DNA of 37,102 bases from Actinomycetota bacterium (GTDB taxonomy: Bacteria; Actinomycetota; Coriobacteriia; Anaerosomatales; Anaerosomataceae), in assembly GCA_009668945.1 (NCBI GenBank), contig SBEH01000013.1:1-37102 (forward strand), read 5' to 3'. The translations under genes and the position numbers were made by a program. The notes under the pieces were generated by a model. The model saw only the letters and a program-made list of their open reading frames with translations, ran no database searches and was not told where the DNA came from. Position 1 is the first letter of the stretch; the number at the start of each line of letters is the position of its first letter. This document shows, piece by piece, positions 1 through 9,120 of the stretch.

Positions 1-549
1 GTTGTGAAGGCGGAAGCCGACAACTCCACGGAAGATCCTGCGGCGGCGGCCGATGAGCTTGAGGCTGCAGTCGCAGCGGATCCGGATGACATGCAGGCTC
101 GCAGGGACCTCGCCCTCGCACTCGTGGCTGCAGGAGAGTACGACGCAGCGATCGAACAGTACGAGGTGATGGTGAAGAACGATCCCACCGATGGCGCGTT
201 GCTGGCCGAGATGGCAAGTCTCGAGCAACGCGCCGGCAAGGCGCGCGATGCCGCGTTGCATTTGGAGGCGGCGATCAAGGAGGAGCCGGCGGAGCCCGCA
301 TACTACCTCAGTCTTGCGCCGATACGTGTATCATTGGGTGATTGGGCAGCAGCTATCGAGGTGTGGACCGAGTACCTGGAGGTCGGCAAGCCAGACGCCG
401 TTCGCCAGGCGGAGATTCACGCCGCGATGGCCTCTGCCTATGACGGCATGAAGGACTATGCGAACGCGCAGGCGGAGCTGGAGCAGGCGATATCACTTGA
501 TCCGGACAACGCGGACTACACGGTCCGACTCGAGGGTTATGCGAACTGA
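1..549 (+). CDS. TPR-repeat protein, 5' end probably cut by the window
   Basis: The frame is open to the first base. A GTG at 4-6 could start it, but no upstream sequence is available to judge, so I treat the gene as 5'-partial. The visible 181 residues are almost entirely tetratricopeptide repeats: four to five helix pairs with the usual small/aromatic pattern (for example LALALVAAGEYDAAIEQYE and ASAYDGMKDYANAQAELEQA). TPRs are protein-docking scaffolds. The stop lies 50 bases before the giant cytochrome gene on the same strand, so the two may be co-transcribed. TPR proteins are common partners in cytochrome c maturation and in assembly of secreted electron-transfer proteins, but no specific role can be read here. 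No signal peptide or membrane segment is seen in the visible part, though one may lie upstream of the window. Confidence 0.8.
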   Translation, partial: VVKAEADNSTEDPAAAADELEAAVAADPDDMQARRDLALALVAAGEYDAAIEQYEVMVKNDPTDGALLAEMASLEQRAGKARDAALHLEAAIKEEPAEPAYYLSLAPIRVSLGDWAAAIEVWTEYLEVGKPDAVRQAEIHAAMASAYDGMKDYANAQAELEQAISLDPDNADYTVRLEGYAN

Positions 550-583
550 GTGATGGCGACGATGCGGACATCGCGGGCGCTGG

Positions 584-603
584 CCACGGGTGATCACCCG
601 TGG
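584..603. promoter_or_regulatory. Perfect 20-bp palindrome across the start of the cytochrome gene
   Basis: Bases 584-593 (CCACGGGTGA) are the exact reverse complement of 594-603. The palindrome is centred on TGATCA and covers the proposed GTG start at 600-602. In DNA it could be a dimeric repressor or activator operator. In RNA it can fold as a 7-bp stem with a TGATCA loop that would hide the start codon. No T-tract follows, so it is not a typical terminator. The binding factor is unknown. Confidence 0.45.
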
Positions 604-3600
604 TAGCCGCCGCCCGCATCGTGAAGAGCTGGTGGCGGAAGCACCCCGTGCTCGGATGGGGTGCTATCGGCGTTCTGGCGGCGGCACTGGTGGTCGGCGC
701 GTTTGTGTTGCCGGCGGGGGCGGCCACCACGTGGCGGCTCACTCCGAGCGGCGAGTATCTCGCCAACGCTAACTGGACCTGGGTTCCGGCAGGCTCTCAG
801 GCCACCGCGTGGGACTCCAACGATGGTGATACGACGCGTGCCTATACGGCGACCGCAAATTCGTGGCAGTACATGAGCATCGACGACGTTTCGGCCGCCC
901 AGAACCCGGGTGCAATCAACAGCGTGACTGTCTACTACCGGGTGAAGAAGAGCGCAGCCGGTGATAGTTCCACAGTCAGAGCGCGCATTCGGGTCAGCGG
1001 CGTGACCGTAGCCACCAATGCACTTCACGCCGTAACCACCGACTACAACACGCTGTATTCGCTCACCGACACAGCGCGGGCCTGGACGTGGGCGGATGTC
1101 AACAACCTCGATGTGGGAATCCAGATGGGCACCGGGACGACCGGTACGATCTCGGTTACCGAGATGTACGTAGTGGTCGACTACACCCCAGCCGTCACGT
1201 CGACGATCACAGTCACGGATGGCGCAGTCGCGGTGTCGAATGCCTTCGTTGCACGGTCTCAAACCGTCGCCGCTGATGCCTTTCGGCTGCAGCGTACTGC
1301 CGGAGCCAATTCGTATGTGTGGGCGTTCATCGTGGAGAACGCGGGCACGGGTGCTCCCGCATCCACGGTCTCCGCGGTTGACATCTACGCTGACGCCAAC
1401 GGAAACGGCATCTTCGACGCGGCTACGGACACCAAACTCAATACAGCCTCGGGTGTCTTCAGCGGAACCACCGCCTCGGTCGTTCTGACCACACCGCTGT
1501 TGGTGGATGCAACCGTTCGTACCTATTTCGTTGTCTACACGATTTCGGCCACTGCGACGGATGGGGTCACGGCGACAGCGCGAGTGTCGGATATGACCTC
1601 GAACGCAGTGACGCATGCAGGACTCCCGGCGGCCACTGGAGGCACGTTCACGGTGGACGTGAACAACCCGGCTGCTGTGATCACGTCGCCGGCAATCAAC
1701 TACCAATACACCACCGCGAGCCCCGGAGTGATCAGCGGCACAGCTTCGGACTCGGTGCCCGGCTCTCTGAGTTCCGTCGGCGTTTCAATCCAAAGGTCGG
1801 GTGACAACCTGTACTGGAACGGCACCTCCGGCGTCTGGGGGGCTGCTCAGGTGTTCAACGCCGCCACAACCAGCAACGGCTGGGCGAACTGGAGCTACAG
1901 CTGGGTGTTCAACCCGCTGACGCAAACGGGGACACCAACGTATACGATCGTTGCTCGAGCCACGGATGCGGTCGCGCACACGGGAGACTCCACCTCGGTC
2001 ACCGGGGTCACGATCAACAATGGTGTTGCTGGGACCCTCACCGTCACCCAGGGCGCCGACGCCGGCCGTCCGACCGTCAAGGTCTTCTCCGCCCGTTCGA
2101 CCGACAAGGTCGTAGATGAACTATCGCTCGCTGCCGCCACTGGAACCATGACGCTCACGCAGATCGTCGTGCGGGGCCTTGACACCGTGGCCGGCAACCT
2201 CACCACCGACGTCACAGGCGTCAGGCTCTTCAGAGACAACGGCGGCACGGTCGGGCAGTGGGACGGGACCGACACGCAGCTCGGCACCACGCAGACCTTC
2301 ACAGGCGGTCTCGCGACCTTCTCCGGGCTCTCGCTTGCGATACCGGCAGGTACGACCGAGAAGGTCTGGGTCGTGTACACGGTAGGCGCGAGCGCGGTCG
2401 ACGGCGATATCGTCGGCTCGCAGGTCAACGTAGGGGACGTGACCGCCACCGGAGGCACCGTCACCCAGGCAGCCAACATAGTCTCGGCCGGAACCCCGGC
2501 GGGTCAGACCATCCAGATAGATGCGGTCGCACCGACCGCCGACACATCGGACCCGCTCAACAATGCGGTGCTGACAGGCGCGAGCAAGACGATCTCGGGC
2601 ACCGCCTCAGACGGGACGGGCTCGGGCGTCGGTTCTGTACAGGTCCAGATCGCCCGCTCTACCGGCGGCTACTGGACCGGTACCGATTGGACTGGGACAT
2701 CGGCCACGTGGCTCACCGTCACGGGCACGGCGAGCTGGACCTACGTGTGGACGCTCGACGCAGGCCAGAACAACGGGCCCGCCACCTACACCATCACCGC
2801 GCGTGCCACCGACAATGTCGGTCTTGTGGGCACCGACGCCACGCCGGTCACCGGCGTCAAGGTCGACAACGTCGCGCCGACCGTCTCCTCGGCCTCGGCG
2901 AAAAGCGCCACCACGGTGGACATCGTCTTCTCCGAGGCGATTGCTGCGGGGTCGGTGCCGTCCAACGGGGCGGGCTTCACGATCGCCGGGCTCACCGTCT
3001 CGGCCGCGACCCTCCAGTCGGCCAACACCGTGCGTCTAACGACCTCGTCGCAGACCCCCAGTGCCTCCTACCCCGTCTCGGTCGCCGCCTCGACGGTCAC
3101 CGACATCGCAGGCAACGGGAACGCAGCGGGAAGCGCTGCCTTCACCGGATACGTGGTCGACACTCAGGCTCCGACAGTACCGACCGGCCTTACGGCCACG
3201 GCCGGCGGCGCCTCGCCGACGATCGCGAGCCTGTCTTGGACGGCCTCCACCGATAACGTAGGTGTCACCGGCTACCGCATCTACAGAGCGGTGTCGGCCA
3301 CCGGAACCTTCACGAGTATCGGGACGTCGGCATCCACGTCATTCAACGACACCAACGGAGTCCCGGGGCAAGACTACTGGTACAAGGTCAGCGCGTACGA
3401 CGCCGCAGGGAACGAGTCCGGTCTGTCGGCCTCCGCCGGACCGGTCGTCTCGACCTGGACGCTGCTGCCGCACGCGGTCTACTCGAGTGCCACGACGTAC
3501 TGTGGGTTGTGCCATGAATCGCACCAGGCGGTCACCGCGCGCTACCTCATACGCGATGCGGGCGCGGGTAGGAGCGAGGTTGCGGTCTGCTACGTCTGCC

Positions 3601-6600
3601 ATGACGGGTCCGGAGCGATCGCCAACGTCAAGACCGGCACCTACAACTCCTTTGCGCTTGCGAGCGGGCACTACCTCGAGGACGTCGATACGGCGACCGA
3701 CCTCACCAACACCTGCTCGGCGTGTCACAACCCGCACAAGGTGCCCACCCTTGGCAACCCGGTCCCGCAGTCGGTGATCAACGGAGCCACAGTCACCGGG
3801 GCGAACAACACGTGGTGCTTCGCCTGCCACAACACGACCAGCGACTGGTACACGAAGACGACTCCGGCGAAGACCTACCCGTCCACGGCCACGCGTGATG
3901 CCTCGGGCTACACGTTCCTCGGCACGTTCCCCGGTCCGACCGCGTACGAGGCGACCACGAACCCGCACTACACCGTCACGGCCTCGTCGCACTACTTCCG
4001 CGGCTCCACCACAGCGGACTGGGTGGTCCGAGAGCAGAGGGACTGCCTGTACTGTCACGAGGCGCACAGGGGTACTCAGACCGGGACGCAAGACGGACTC
4101 ATCGCGCAGTTCAGCGCATCGAACTTCACGTTGTGCTTCCAGTGCCATGGCACCGCCAGCGGCGGGCAGCTCACGCCGTCGCAGCTCGCGGCGGCCGGCG
4201 CCGTGAACATCCAGCAGTTCTATCCGACGACGGCAGGTGGCACCGCGACGCAGAGCGGGACCTTCCCGGCCGGCACCCGGTACGGTCATCGCGTGAGGAG
4301 CAATGTAGCGGGAGCGACGCTGTCCCAGGACGAGGCGGTGCCGTGCTACGACTGCCACAACCCGCACGGGTCCTCGGCGGCACGCTACGGCCTGCTGGTG
4401 ATCGCCGCAACCGGCTATTCCGGCGGAGCAACGACCTACACGGTCGTTGGCGACGGGGCGGGTGAGCTTGACGTCTCAACAGCTGCCGGCGTCCGCAACT
4501 TCTGCTTCACCTGCCACACCACGTCGGACACCTCGGCGGGCTGGAACGGCTCGGTGATGGCCCTCGTGCCGGCGAACGCGGCTTTCGAGGGGATCGCTCG
4601 GAGCAATGCCAGTTACCGTCTGCGGCTGCCCGCGGCCAACGGTCACGCTGCGGCCGATACGCAGTCCTGCAACGTGTGCCATGGATCGAGCTACGCCGCG
4701 GGCGGCAGCAACGTACACAACCCGACGGGCGGGGTCTCCAACGGCGGCCAGACCTGCTACGCGTGCCACCCCGCCTACAAGGACCCGATGGAGCGCACGG
4801 GCGCCACGCGCACCACCTACTACCACCACGTGCTCGGCACAGCGGTGATGTCGGGCGACATCGCGCCTAACACGGGCGCCTACCCGACCTCTTCGACAGA
4901 CGTGTACTGCGTGAGCTGCCACACCGACCACAACTACTTCAACGCGAACAAGGGCGCGAACCTGAGAAGCAGCATCACCGCCGCCGGCTCGAGCGTCATG
5001 AGCACCGACTACAACGCGACCACGAATGCGGGCATCTGCACCTCGTGTCACGCGGCCTCGCTCACAAAGGAGGTCACCGGCCTGCAGAAGAACGACACCT
5101 CCACGGCCACGCCCAAGATCGTCACGGGCGACTACAGCTCTTCCGCCCACTACTACGGGGTGTCCTCGAGTTTCATCAGCTCGCCGTTCAGCGCCAACTG
5201 CTCCAAGTGCCACAACGACGAGCAGTCCAAGGAATACCAGACGTCGACCTACAAGTTCGGCACCCACTACTCGAGCGCACGTCGCGTCATCTCGGCGTTC
5301 GGTGCCGCGGTCACGGACCCAATCGGCGAGGACCGCTGCTACAAGTGCCACTCGGGAGCAACCGCCGGTACCGACTACTACGGGACCGAGCCGATGAGCA
5401 TCGGCGCCCACTACACGCAGGCGCAGTTCTCGCTTTCAAGCCGCCACCCGGTCGCCTCGGGCGACCAGGGTACCGGCGACGCGGTGGAGTGCGAGAGCTG
5501 CCACAACCCGCACGTGGTCGACCGGGCGTCCTCCGGCTCGCCGGTGACCGACCCGGACAACGGCTACAACACGATCGCGTACGCCACCGACGCGAACATA
5601 GCGACGTTCTGCCTGAAGTGCCACGACGGAGCGCTGCCGGCCTACACGGTGAACGGCGCGACCTACATCCCGTACACGGTGACCCAGGCGAACACCGCTC
5701 TGAACAACAAGTCCACGTACGGCGCGCGCGGCCACTGGAACCTCGCCGGCTCCACAGTCGGAGGCGCGAATGCCGCAGCGGTCACCGCGCCGGTCTCCTG
5801 CGCCGAGTGCCACGACAACCACGGCTCCGCAGCCCCCAAGCTTCTCGGTGCCTTCGACACCACCGACAAGCGCAACGAGATCAATGCGGACGCCATCACC
5901 GCCAACAACAACACAGTGTGCTTCGCCTGCCACGAGTATGCGGACAGCGCCTGGTCCACGTTCACCCTTGACGCAACGGGCTACCCGGTCACCGGTACAT
6001 GGCCGGGCAAGACCGTCTACGAGGACGCGACCGCGAGCGGTACCAAGGAGAAGGGAATCCACCGCGCCGACGGCAACGCTGCTGACGGCAGCGTCGTCTG
6101 GCCAGGTTCGGCCTATGCCGACGGCATGTGCTTGAACTGCCACGACGTCCACGGCACCGCCAACACGTACGACGAGCTCCGCGGTACCTACAACAGTACC
6201 GATTTCACGCTGTGCTTCACCTGCCACGACGCTGCTCCCGGATTCGACATCAAGCAGTACTACCCGACCTCCGCCGGCGGTAGCGCGACGCAGAACGCGT
6301 TCTCCGTCCCGCTGACCAGCCGCTACGGCCACCGCACCAAGAGCGTGGGTACCCTTCCCGCAGGTTCGGCACTGCCCTGCTACTACTGTCACCAACCGCA
6401 CGGGTCAGGCGGGTACTTCGGCCTGATGGTTCGAAGCGAGATCGTGGCCGGCACGCCGCTCATCCTTGGGGACGGCTCGCTAGAGATTGGGATCGACCAG
6501 GTCACTGGCGAGTCGGCGAACCTCGTCCGCAGGTTCTGCTTCGCCTGCCACACCACCTCTGGCATCACGAACGGTAACGCGGACACGACGTCGTACGCCT

Positions 6601-8555
6601 GGAACGGCGGTGCAAACGCGACCGAATCCAACAACTACACGGCAACGACAAACGGTACGATCGCCGGTATCAGCCGCACCAGCAACGCCGGCAACGCCGT
6701 CCTCAAGCTCCCGCGCGTCTCCGGTCACTACCGCGACGACACGCAGAGCTGCTACCAATGCCACGGCAACAGCTACGCTGCCGGCGGCAGCAACGTGCAC
6801 AACCCGACCGGAGGGGTTTCTGCAGGCGGAGTCTCGTGCTACGCGTGCCACTCCGCCTACAAGGACCCGATGGAGCGCACCGGCGCCACGCGGACCACGT
6901 ATTACCACCACGTGCTCGGCACAGCGGTGATGTCGGGCGACATCGCGCCTAACACGGGCGCCTACCCGACCTCTTCGACAGACGTGTACTGCGTGAGCTG
7001 CCACACCGACCACAACTACTTCAACGCGAACAAGGGCGCGAACCTGAGAAGCAGCATCACCGCCGCCGGCTCGAGCGTCATGAGCACCGACTTCAGCTCA
7101 TCGTCGAACAACGGTGTGTGTACCTCATGCCACGTCGCAGCACTTACGAAGGAAAGCGGTTTCCAGAAGAACGACGGCACGACCACCACGCCGACTATCG
7201 CAACGGCCGACTACGGCGCATCGGCACACGACTACTACGCGACCTCGACCTTCGGCACGGGCAACACCTTCTACGCAAACTGCTCCAAGTGCCACAACGA
7301 CGAGCAGACGAAGGAGTACCAGACCTCGACGAACAAGTTCGGTACTCACTACTCGAGTACGCGACGCGTCCTCGCGGCAATGGGCATCACGGTGGCCGAT
7401 CCGCTGGCCGAGGAAAGCGAGTGCTACAAGTGCCACTCGCTGACGGCGAGCGGCGCAAAGACGGCCACAAACAACAACGATTGGTACGGCACGATCACGA
7501 ACATGACCGCGGCCTCACAGGCCGTCCAGGGGCTGATGGGGTCCACCTACAGGCACAACGTCGCCGGGTACATAGGCGTGCACCGGCCGTCGCCAACGGA
7601 CGAGACGCGTACATACATCTCTGCCAACAAGCACGTGGAGTGCGCCGACTGCCACGATGTGCACGCGGCCACCACGACGCGGCACACTGCTATGGCTGGT
7701 TACCAGTCGGCGACAGGCTACGCCGTCTCCGGTGCGCTTGCCAGCGTGCCCGGCGCAAGTGCGACGTTCTCCGCCACCAACTGGACAGCGCCCACGGCCT
7801 ATGCCTCGGTGTCGGCCGCCACCTATGAGTACCAGATCTGCTTCAAGTGCCACTCCGGCTACAACACAAACGTGACCACATGGGGCGGCACCGGAGCGGC
7901 GGCCTGGACAGATCAGGGCCTGGAGTTCTCGACAGCCAACAATGCGTACCACCCGGTGGTGGCTGCAGTTCCTGTCGGGAGGCAGCTCACTGCCGGGGAG
8001 ATGCGTGCGGCCGGAACGGCGGGTGGCCAGGCCGTCGGTGGGTGGGCTCCCGGAGACACGATGTACTGTTCCGACTGCCACGCGCAGAGCAGCACGGGCT
8101 CCCTCGGTCCGCACGGCAGTGCTGTGAAATGGATGTTGAAGGGTCCGAACCAGGCCTGGCCCTACACCACCGCGGCGGCCAACGGGACGAGCACCGGCAC
8201 GTATCGGACGCTTGACGCCTGGACTACCAACGACGGTACGGCGGACGGCCTGTTCTGCTACAACTGCCACAACAGGGGCAGCGGCACCGGCAATCATTTC
8301 GCCTGCACCTACTCTCACGGCACCTATGCGTGCATGTCCTGTCATATACGGGTGCCACATGGTGGGAAGGTCTCGGGTCTGCTCTGTGCGGTCGACCTTG
8401 CCGGCACGAGCAGCGGGAATATGCCCGCTCGTTACGCCGCGGACGGGAACGGGACCATGTTGAGCAACCATATGCGGCGGGTCTCGAAGCCATGGGGAGA
8501 GGCCAACTGTGTTGACAACTGCAACCACAACGGCACTGGAGCAGAGACCTGGTAG
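600..8555 (+). CDS. Giant secreted multiheme c-type cytochrome (33 CxxCH) with Ig-like and FN3 domains
   Basis: This 2651-residue protein probably carries electrons outside the membrane, for extracellular electron transfer or as a surface conduit. Residues about 19-41 form a membrane/signal segment. Residues about 180-960 are beta-sandwich modules: two alternating pairs of a repeat and an Ig-like domain, a Big_5-like segment (about 760-855) and an FN3 domain (about 857-955). From residue 968 to 2582 there are 33 CxxCH motifs, many followed by NPH or HG as in paired-CXXCH domains; abundant extra histidines could give bis-His ligation. No LPXTG or C-terminal membrane helix is seen, so N-terminal anchoring or release are both possible. 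The C-terminus has a degenerate CTYSH and an odd CVDNCNH. An in-frame TGA at 591-593 limits the start to GTG 600 or GTG 621; neither has a clear ribosome binding site. System II maturation genes lie 1.9 kb downstream. Confidence 0.93.
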   Translation: MVAAARIVKSWWRKHPVLGWGAIGVLAAALVVGAFVLPAGAATTWRLTPSGEYLANANWTWVPAGSQATAWDSNDGDTTRAYTATANSWQYMSIDDVSAAQNPGAINSVTVYYRVKKSAAGDSSTVRARIRVSGVTVATNALHAVTTDYNTLYSLTDTARAWTWADVNNLDVGIQMGTGTTGTISVTEMYVVVDYTPAVTSTITVTDGAVAVSNAFVARSQTVAADAFRLQRTAGANSYVWAFIVENAGTGAPASTVSAVDIYADANGNGIFDAATDTKLNTASGVFSGTTASVVLTTPLLVDATVRTYFVVYTISATATDGVTATARVSDMTSNAVTHAGLPAATGGTFTVDVNNPAAVITSPAINYQYTTASPGVISGTASDSVPGSLSSVGVSIQRSGDNLYWNGTSGVWGAAQVFNAATTSNGWANWSYSWVFNPLTQTGTPTYTIVARATDAVAHTGDSTSVTGVTINNGVAGTLTVTQGADAGRPTVKVFSARSTDKVVDELSLAAATGTMTLTQIVVRGLDTVAGNLTTDVTGVRLFRDNGGTVGQWDGTDTQLGTTQTFTGGLATFSGLSLAIPAGTTEKVWVVYTVGASAVDGDIVGSQVNVGDVTATGGTVTQAANIVSAGTPAGQTIQIDAVAPTADTSDPLNNAVLTGASKTISGTASDGTGSGVGSVQVQIARSTGGYWTGTDWTGTSATWLTVTGTASWTYVWTLDAGQNNGPATYTITARATDNVGLVGTDATPVTGVKVDNVAPTVSSASAKSATTVDIVFSEAIAAGSVPSNGAGFTIAGLTVSAATLQSANTVRLTTSSQTPSASYPVSVAASTVTDIAGNGNAAGSAAFTGYVVDTQAPTVPTGLTATAGGASPTIASLSWTASTDNVGVTGYRIYRAVSATGTFTSIGTSASTSFNDTNGVPGQDYWYKVSAYDAAGNESGLSASAGPVVSTWTLLPHAVYSSATTYCGLCHESHQAVTARYLIRDAGAGRSEVAVCYVCHDGSGAIANVKTGTYNSFALASGHYLEDVDTATDLTNTCSACHNPHKVPTLGNPVPQSVINGATVTGANNTWCFACHNTTSDWYTKTTPAKTYPSTATRDASGYTFLGTFPGPTAYEATTNPHYTVTASSHYFRGSTTADWVVREQRDCLYCHEAHRGTQTGTQDGLIAQFSASNFTLCFQCHGTASGGQLTPSQLAAAGAVNIQQFYPTTAGGTATQSGTFPAGTRYGHRVRSNVAGATLSQDEAVPCYDCHNPHGSSAARYGLLVIAATGYSGGATTYTVVGDGAGELDVSTAAGVRNFCFTCHTTSDTSAGWNGSVMALVPANAAFEGIARSNASYRLRLPAANGHAAADTQSCNVCHGSSYAAGGSNVHNPTGGVSNGGQTCYACHPAYKDPMERTGATRTTYYHHVLGTAVMSGDIAPNTGAYPTSSTDVYCVSCHTDHNYFNANKGANLRSSITAAGSSVMSTDYNATTNAGICTSCHAASLTKEVTGLQKNDTSTATPKIVTGDYSSSAHYYGVSSSFISSPFSANCSKCHNDEQSKEYQTSTYKFGTHYSSARRVISAFGAAVTDPIGEDRCYKCHSGATAGTDYYGTEPMSIGAHYTQAQFSLSSRHPVASGDQGTGDAVECESCHNPHVVDRASSGSPVTDPDNGYNTIAYATDANIATFCLKCHDGALPAYTVNGATYIPYTVTQANTALNNKSTYGARGHWNLAGSTVGGANAAAVTAPVSCAECHDNHGSAAPKLLGAFDTTDKRNEINADAITANNNTVCFACHEYADSAWSTFTLDATGYPVTGTWPGKTVYEDATASGTKEKGIHRADGNAADGSVVWPGSAYADGMCLNCHDVHGTANTYDELRGTYNSTDFTLCFTCHDAAPGFDIKQYYPTSAGGSATQNAFSVPLTSRYGHRTKSVGTLPAGSALPCYYCHQPHGSGGYFGLMVRSEIVAGTPLILGDGSLEIGIDQVTGESANLVRRFCFACHTTSGITNGNADTTSYAWNGGANATESNNYTATTNGTIAGISRTSNAGNAVLKLPRVSGHYRDDTQSCYQCHGNSYAAGGSNVHNPTGGVSAGGVSCYACHSAYKDPMERTGATRTTYYHHVLGTAVMSGDIAPNTGAYPTSSTDVYCVSCHTDHNYFNANKGANLRSSITAAGSSVMSTDFSSSSNNGVCTSCHVAALTKESGFQKNDGTTTTPTIATADYGASAHDYYATSTFGTGNTFYANCSKCHNDEQTKEYQTSTNKFGTHYSSTRRVLAAMGITVADPLAEESECYKCHSLTASGAKTATNNNDWYGTITNMTAASQAVQGLMGSTYRHNVAGYIGVHRPSPTDETRTYISANKHVECADCHDVHAATTTRHTAMAGYQSATGYAVSGALASVPGASATFSATNWTAPTAYASVSAATYEYQICFKCHSGYNTNVTTWGGTGAAAWTDQGLEFSTANNAYHPVVAAVPVGRQLTAGEMRAAGTAGGQAVGGWAPGDTMYCSDCHAQSSTGSLGPHGSAVKWMLKGPNQAWPYTTAAANGTSTGTYRTLDAWTTNDGTADGLFCYNCHNRGSGTGNHFACTYSHGTYACMSCHIRVPHGGKVSGLLCAVDLAGTSSGNMPARYAADGNGTMLSNHMRRVSKPWGEANCVDNCNHNGTGAETW
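3501..5485 (+). repeat. Cytochrome haem unit 1 (haems 1-14)
   Basis: The first 14 CxxCH motifs (residues 968-1584) match motifs 15-28 one for one in order and in the residues after each motif: haem 6/20 with the xQ-YPT-AGG segment after it, haem 7/21 followed by xPHGS, haem 9/23 followed by the SNVHNPTGGVS stretch, haem 10/24 followed by YKDPMERTG, and haem 13/27 as CSKCHNDEQ. Boundaries are set at the first Cys of haem 1 and just before haem 15. Confidence 0.8.
4821..5010 (+). repeat. 190-bp perfect direct repeat, copy 1
   Basis: All 190 bases are identical to 6903-7092, an offset of 2082 bp, which is a whole number of codons. The match breaks at 4820 (c versus t) and at 5011 (a versus t). 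Flanking sequence remains alike but diverged, so the exact core is younger than the unit duplication or has been homogenised by gene conversion. Confidence 0.95.
5490..7635 (+). repeat. Cytochrome haem unit 2 (haems 15-28)
   Basis: This is the second copy of the 14-haem unit, beginning with CESCH at residue 1631 and ending after CYKCH at residue 2275. The match to unit 1 is strongest from haem 19 to haem 28 and becomes nearly exact across haems 24-25. Haems 29-33 (7641-8345) begin a third, truncated round (CADCHDV, then CFKCHSG) before the C-terminal segment. Confidence 0.8.
6903..7092 (+). repeat. 190-bp perfect direct repeat, copy 2
   Basis: This is the second copy of 4821-5010. It encodes the haem 25 region (CVSCHTDHNYF) and the alanine/serine stretch after it, identical to the haem 11 region in the first unit. 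Confidence 0.95.
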
Positions 8556-8577
8556 CGTGCTTCATCTGTCCACTAGG

Positions 8578-9114
8578 ATGCGCCGTGTTCTTGTGGTTGC
8601 GATTGTGTTCCTTGGCTGCGGTGTCGCAGCGGCGCTATCGATGTGCGGATCCGGCGGAGGGTCGTCATCCGCGGACGAGGCAGCTATCCGTGCGCTGATC
8701 GTGCAGTACAACGAGACGCTGATCAGCGGGTATCGGACCATGGACATGAATCCGATGCAGGAAGTCGCTACCCTTGAGCAGGCGGAGGATGAGTATATCT
8801 ACATGTCCTCACTTGCTGAAGGCGGCGTGCGCTTGGACGCGACCTTGGTGGACTTGGCGTTCGTGCGCTTCAGCATCGAGACGATGAGCGCTCAAGTAGA
8901 GACTCGGGAGACGTGGGACTACCGGCACTATGGTCGTGAGGACGGCAAGCTGCTCCTCATGCAAGAGGGCCTCATTTATGACCTCGCCTACGATCTCGAG
9001 AAGCAGGCCGACGGACGATGGCTGGTCTCGGATGTCCGCGCAATCAGCGCAACCTCGACGGTGGAGCCGACGAGGATCGCCACGCCGACGCCCATTCCGT
9101 CTGAGAATCCCTAG
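8578..9114 (+). CDS. Small secreted or lipid-anchored protein of unknown function
   Basis: The 178-residue product starts MRRVLVVAIVFLGCGVAAAL, a clear signal-type hydrophobic segment followed by SMCGSGGG. The cysteine could be a lipidation site, but Met at -1 is unusual for a lipobox, so plain secretion is also possible. The mature part (about residues 30-155) is mixed alpha/beta with a final strand ending in DGRWLVSDVRAIS, which resembles NTF2-like or IMS-type folds; this is a weak impression. The tail is Thr/Pro-rich. I chose ATG 8578 because it begins the signal sequence. GTG 8557 is in frame, and an ATG at 8509 would overlap the cytochrome gene by 47 bases. It lies 22 bases after the cytochrome stop and 6 bases before the radical SAM gene, so it probably belongs to the same operon. 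Confidence 0.75.
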   Translation: MRRVLVVAIVFLGCGVAAALSMCGSGGGSSSADEAAIRALIVQYNETLISGYRTMDMNPMQEVATLEQAEDEYIYMSSLAEGGVRLDATLVDLAFVRFSIETMSAQVETRETWDYRHYGREDGKLLLMQEGLIYDLAYDLEKQADGRWLVSDVRAISATSTVEPTRIATPTPIPSENP

Positions 9115-9120
9115 GGTCGC

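Noticed and set aside
551-606. Short open frame (18 codons) from GTG 550 to TAG before the cytochrome
   Set aside because: It has no ribosome binding site, no recognisable sequence, and overlaps the palindrome and the cytochrome start.
3501-8345. Regularly spaced repeats in the cytochrome gene as a CRISPR array
   Set aside because: The repeats are CxxCH codons in an open reading frame with variable spacing, not short identical repeats with unique spacers.
8509-8577. ATG 8509 as the start of the small secreted protein
   Set aside because: It would overlap the cytochrome gene by 47 bases and place 23 polar residues before the signal sequence.
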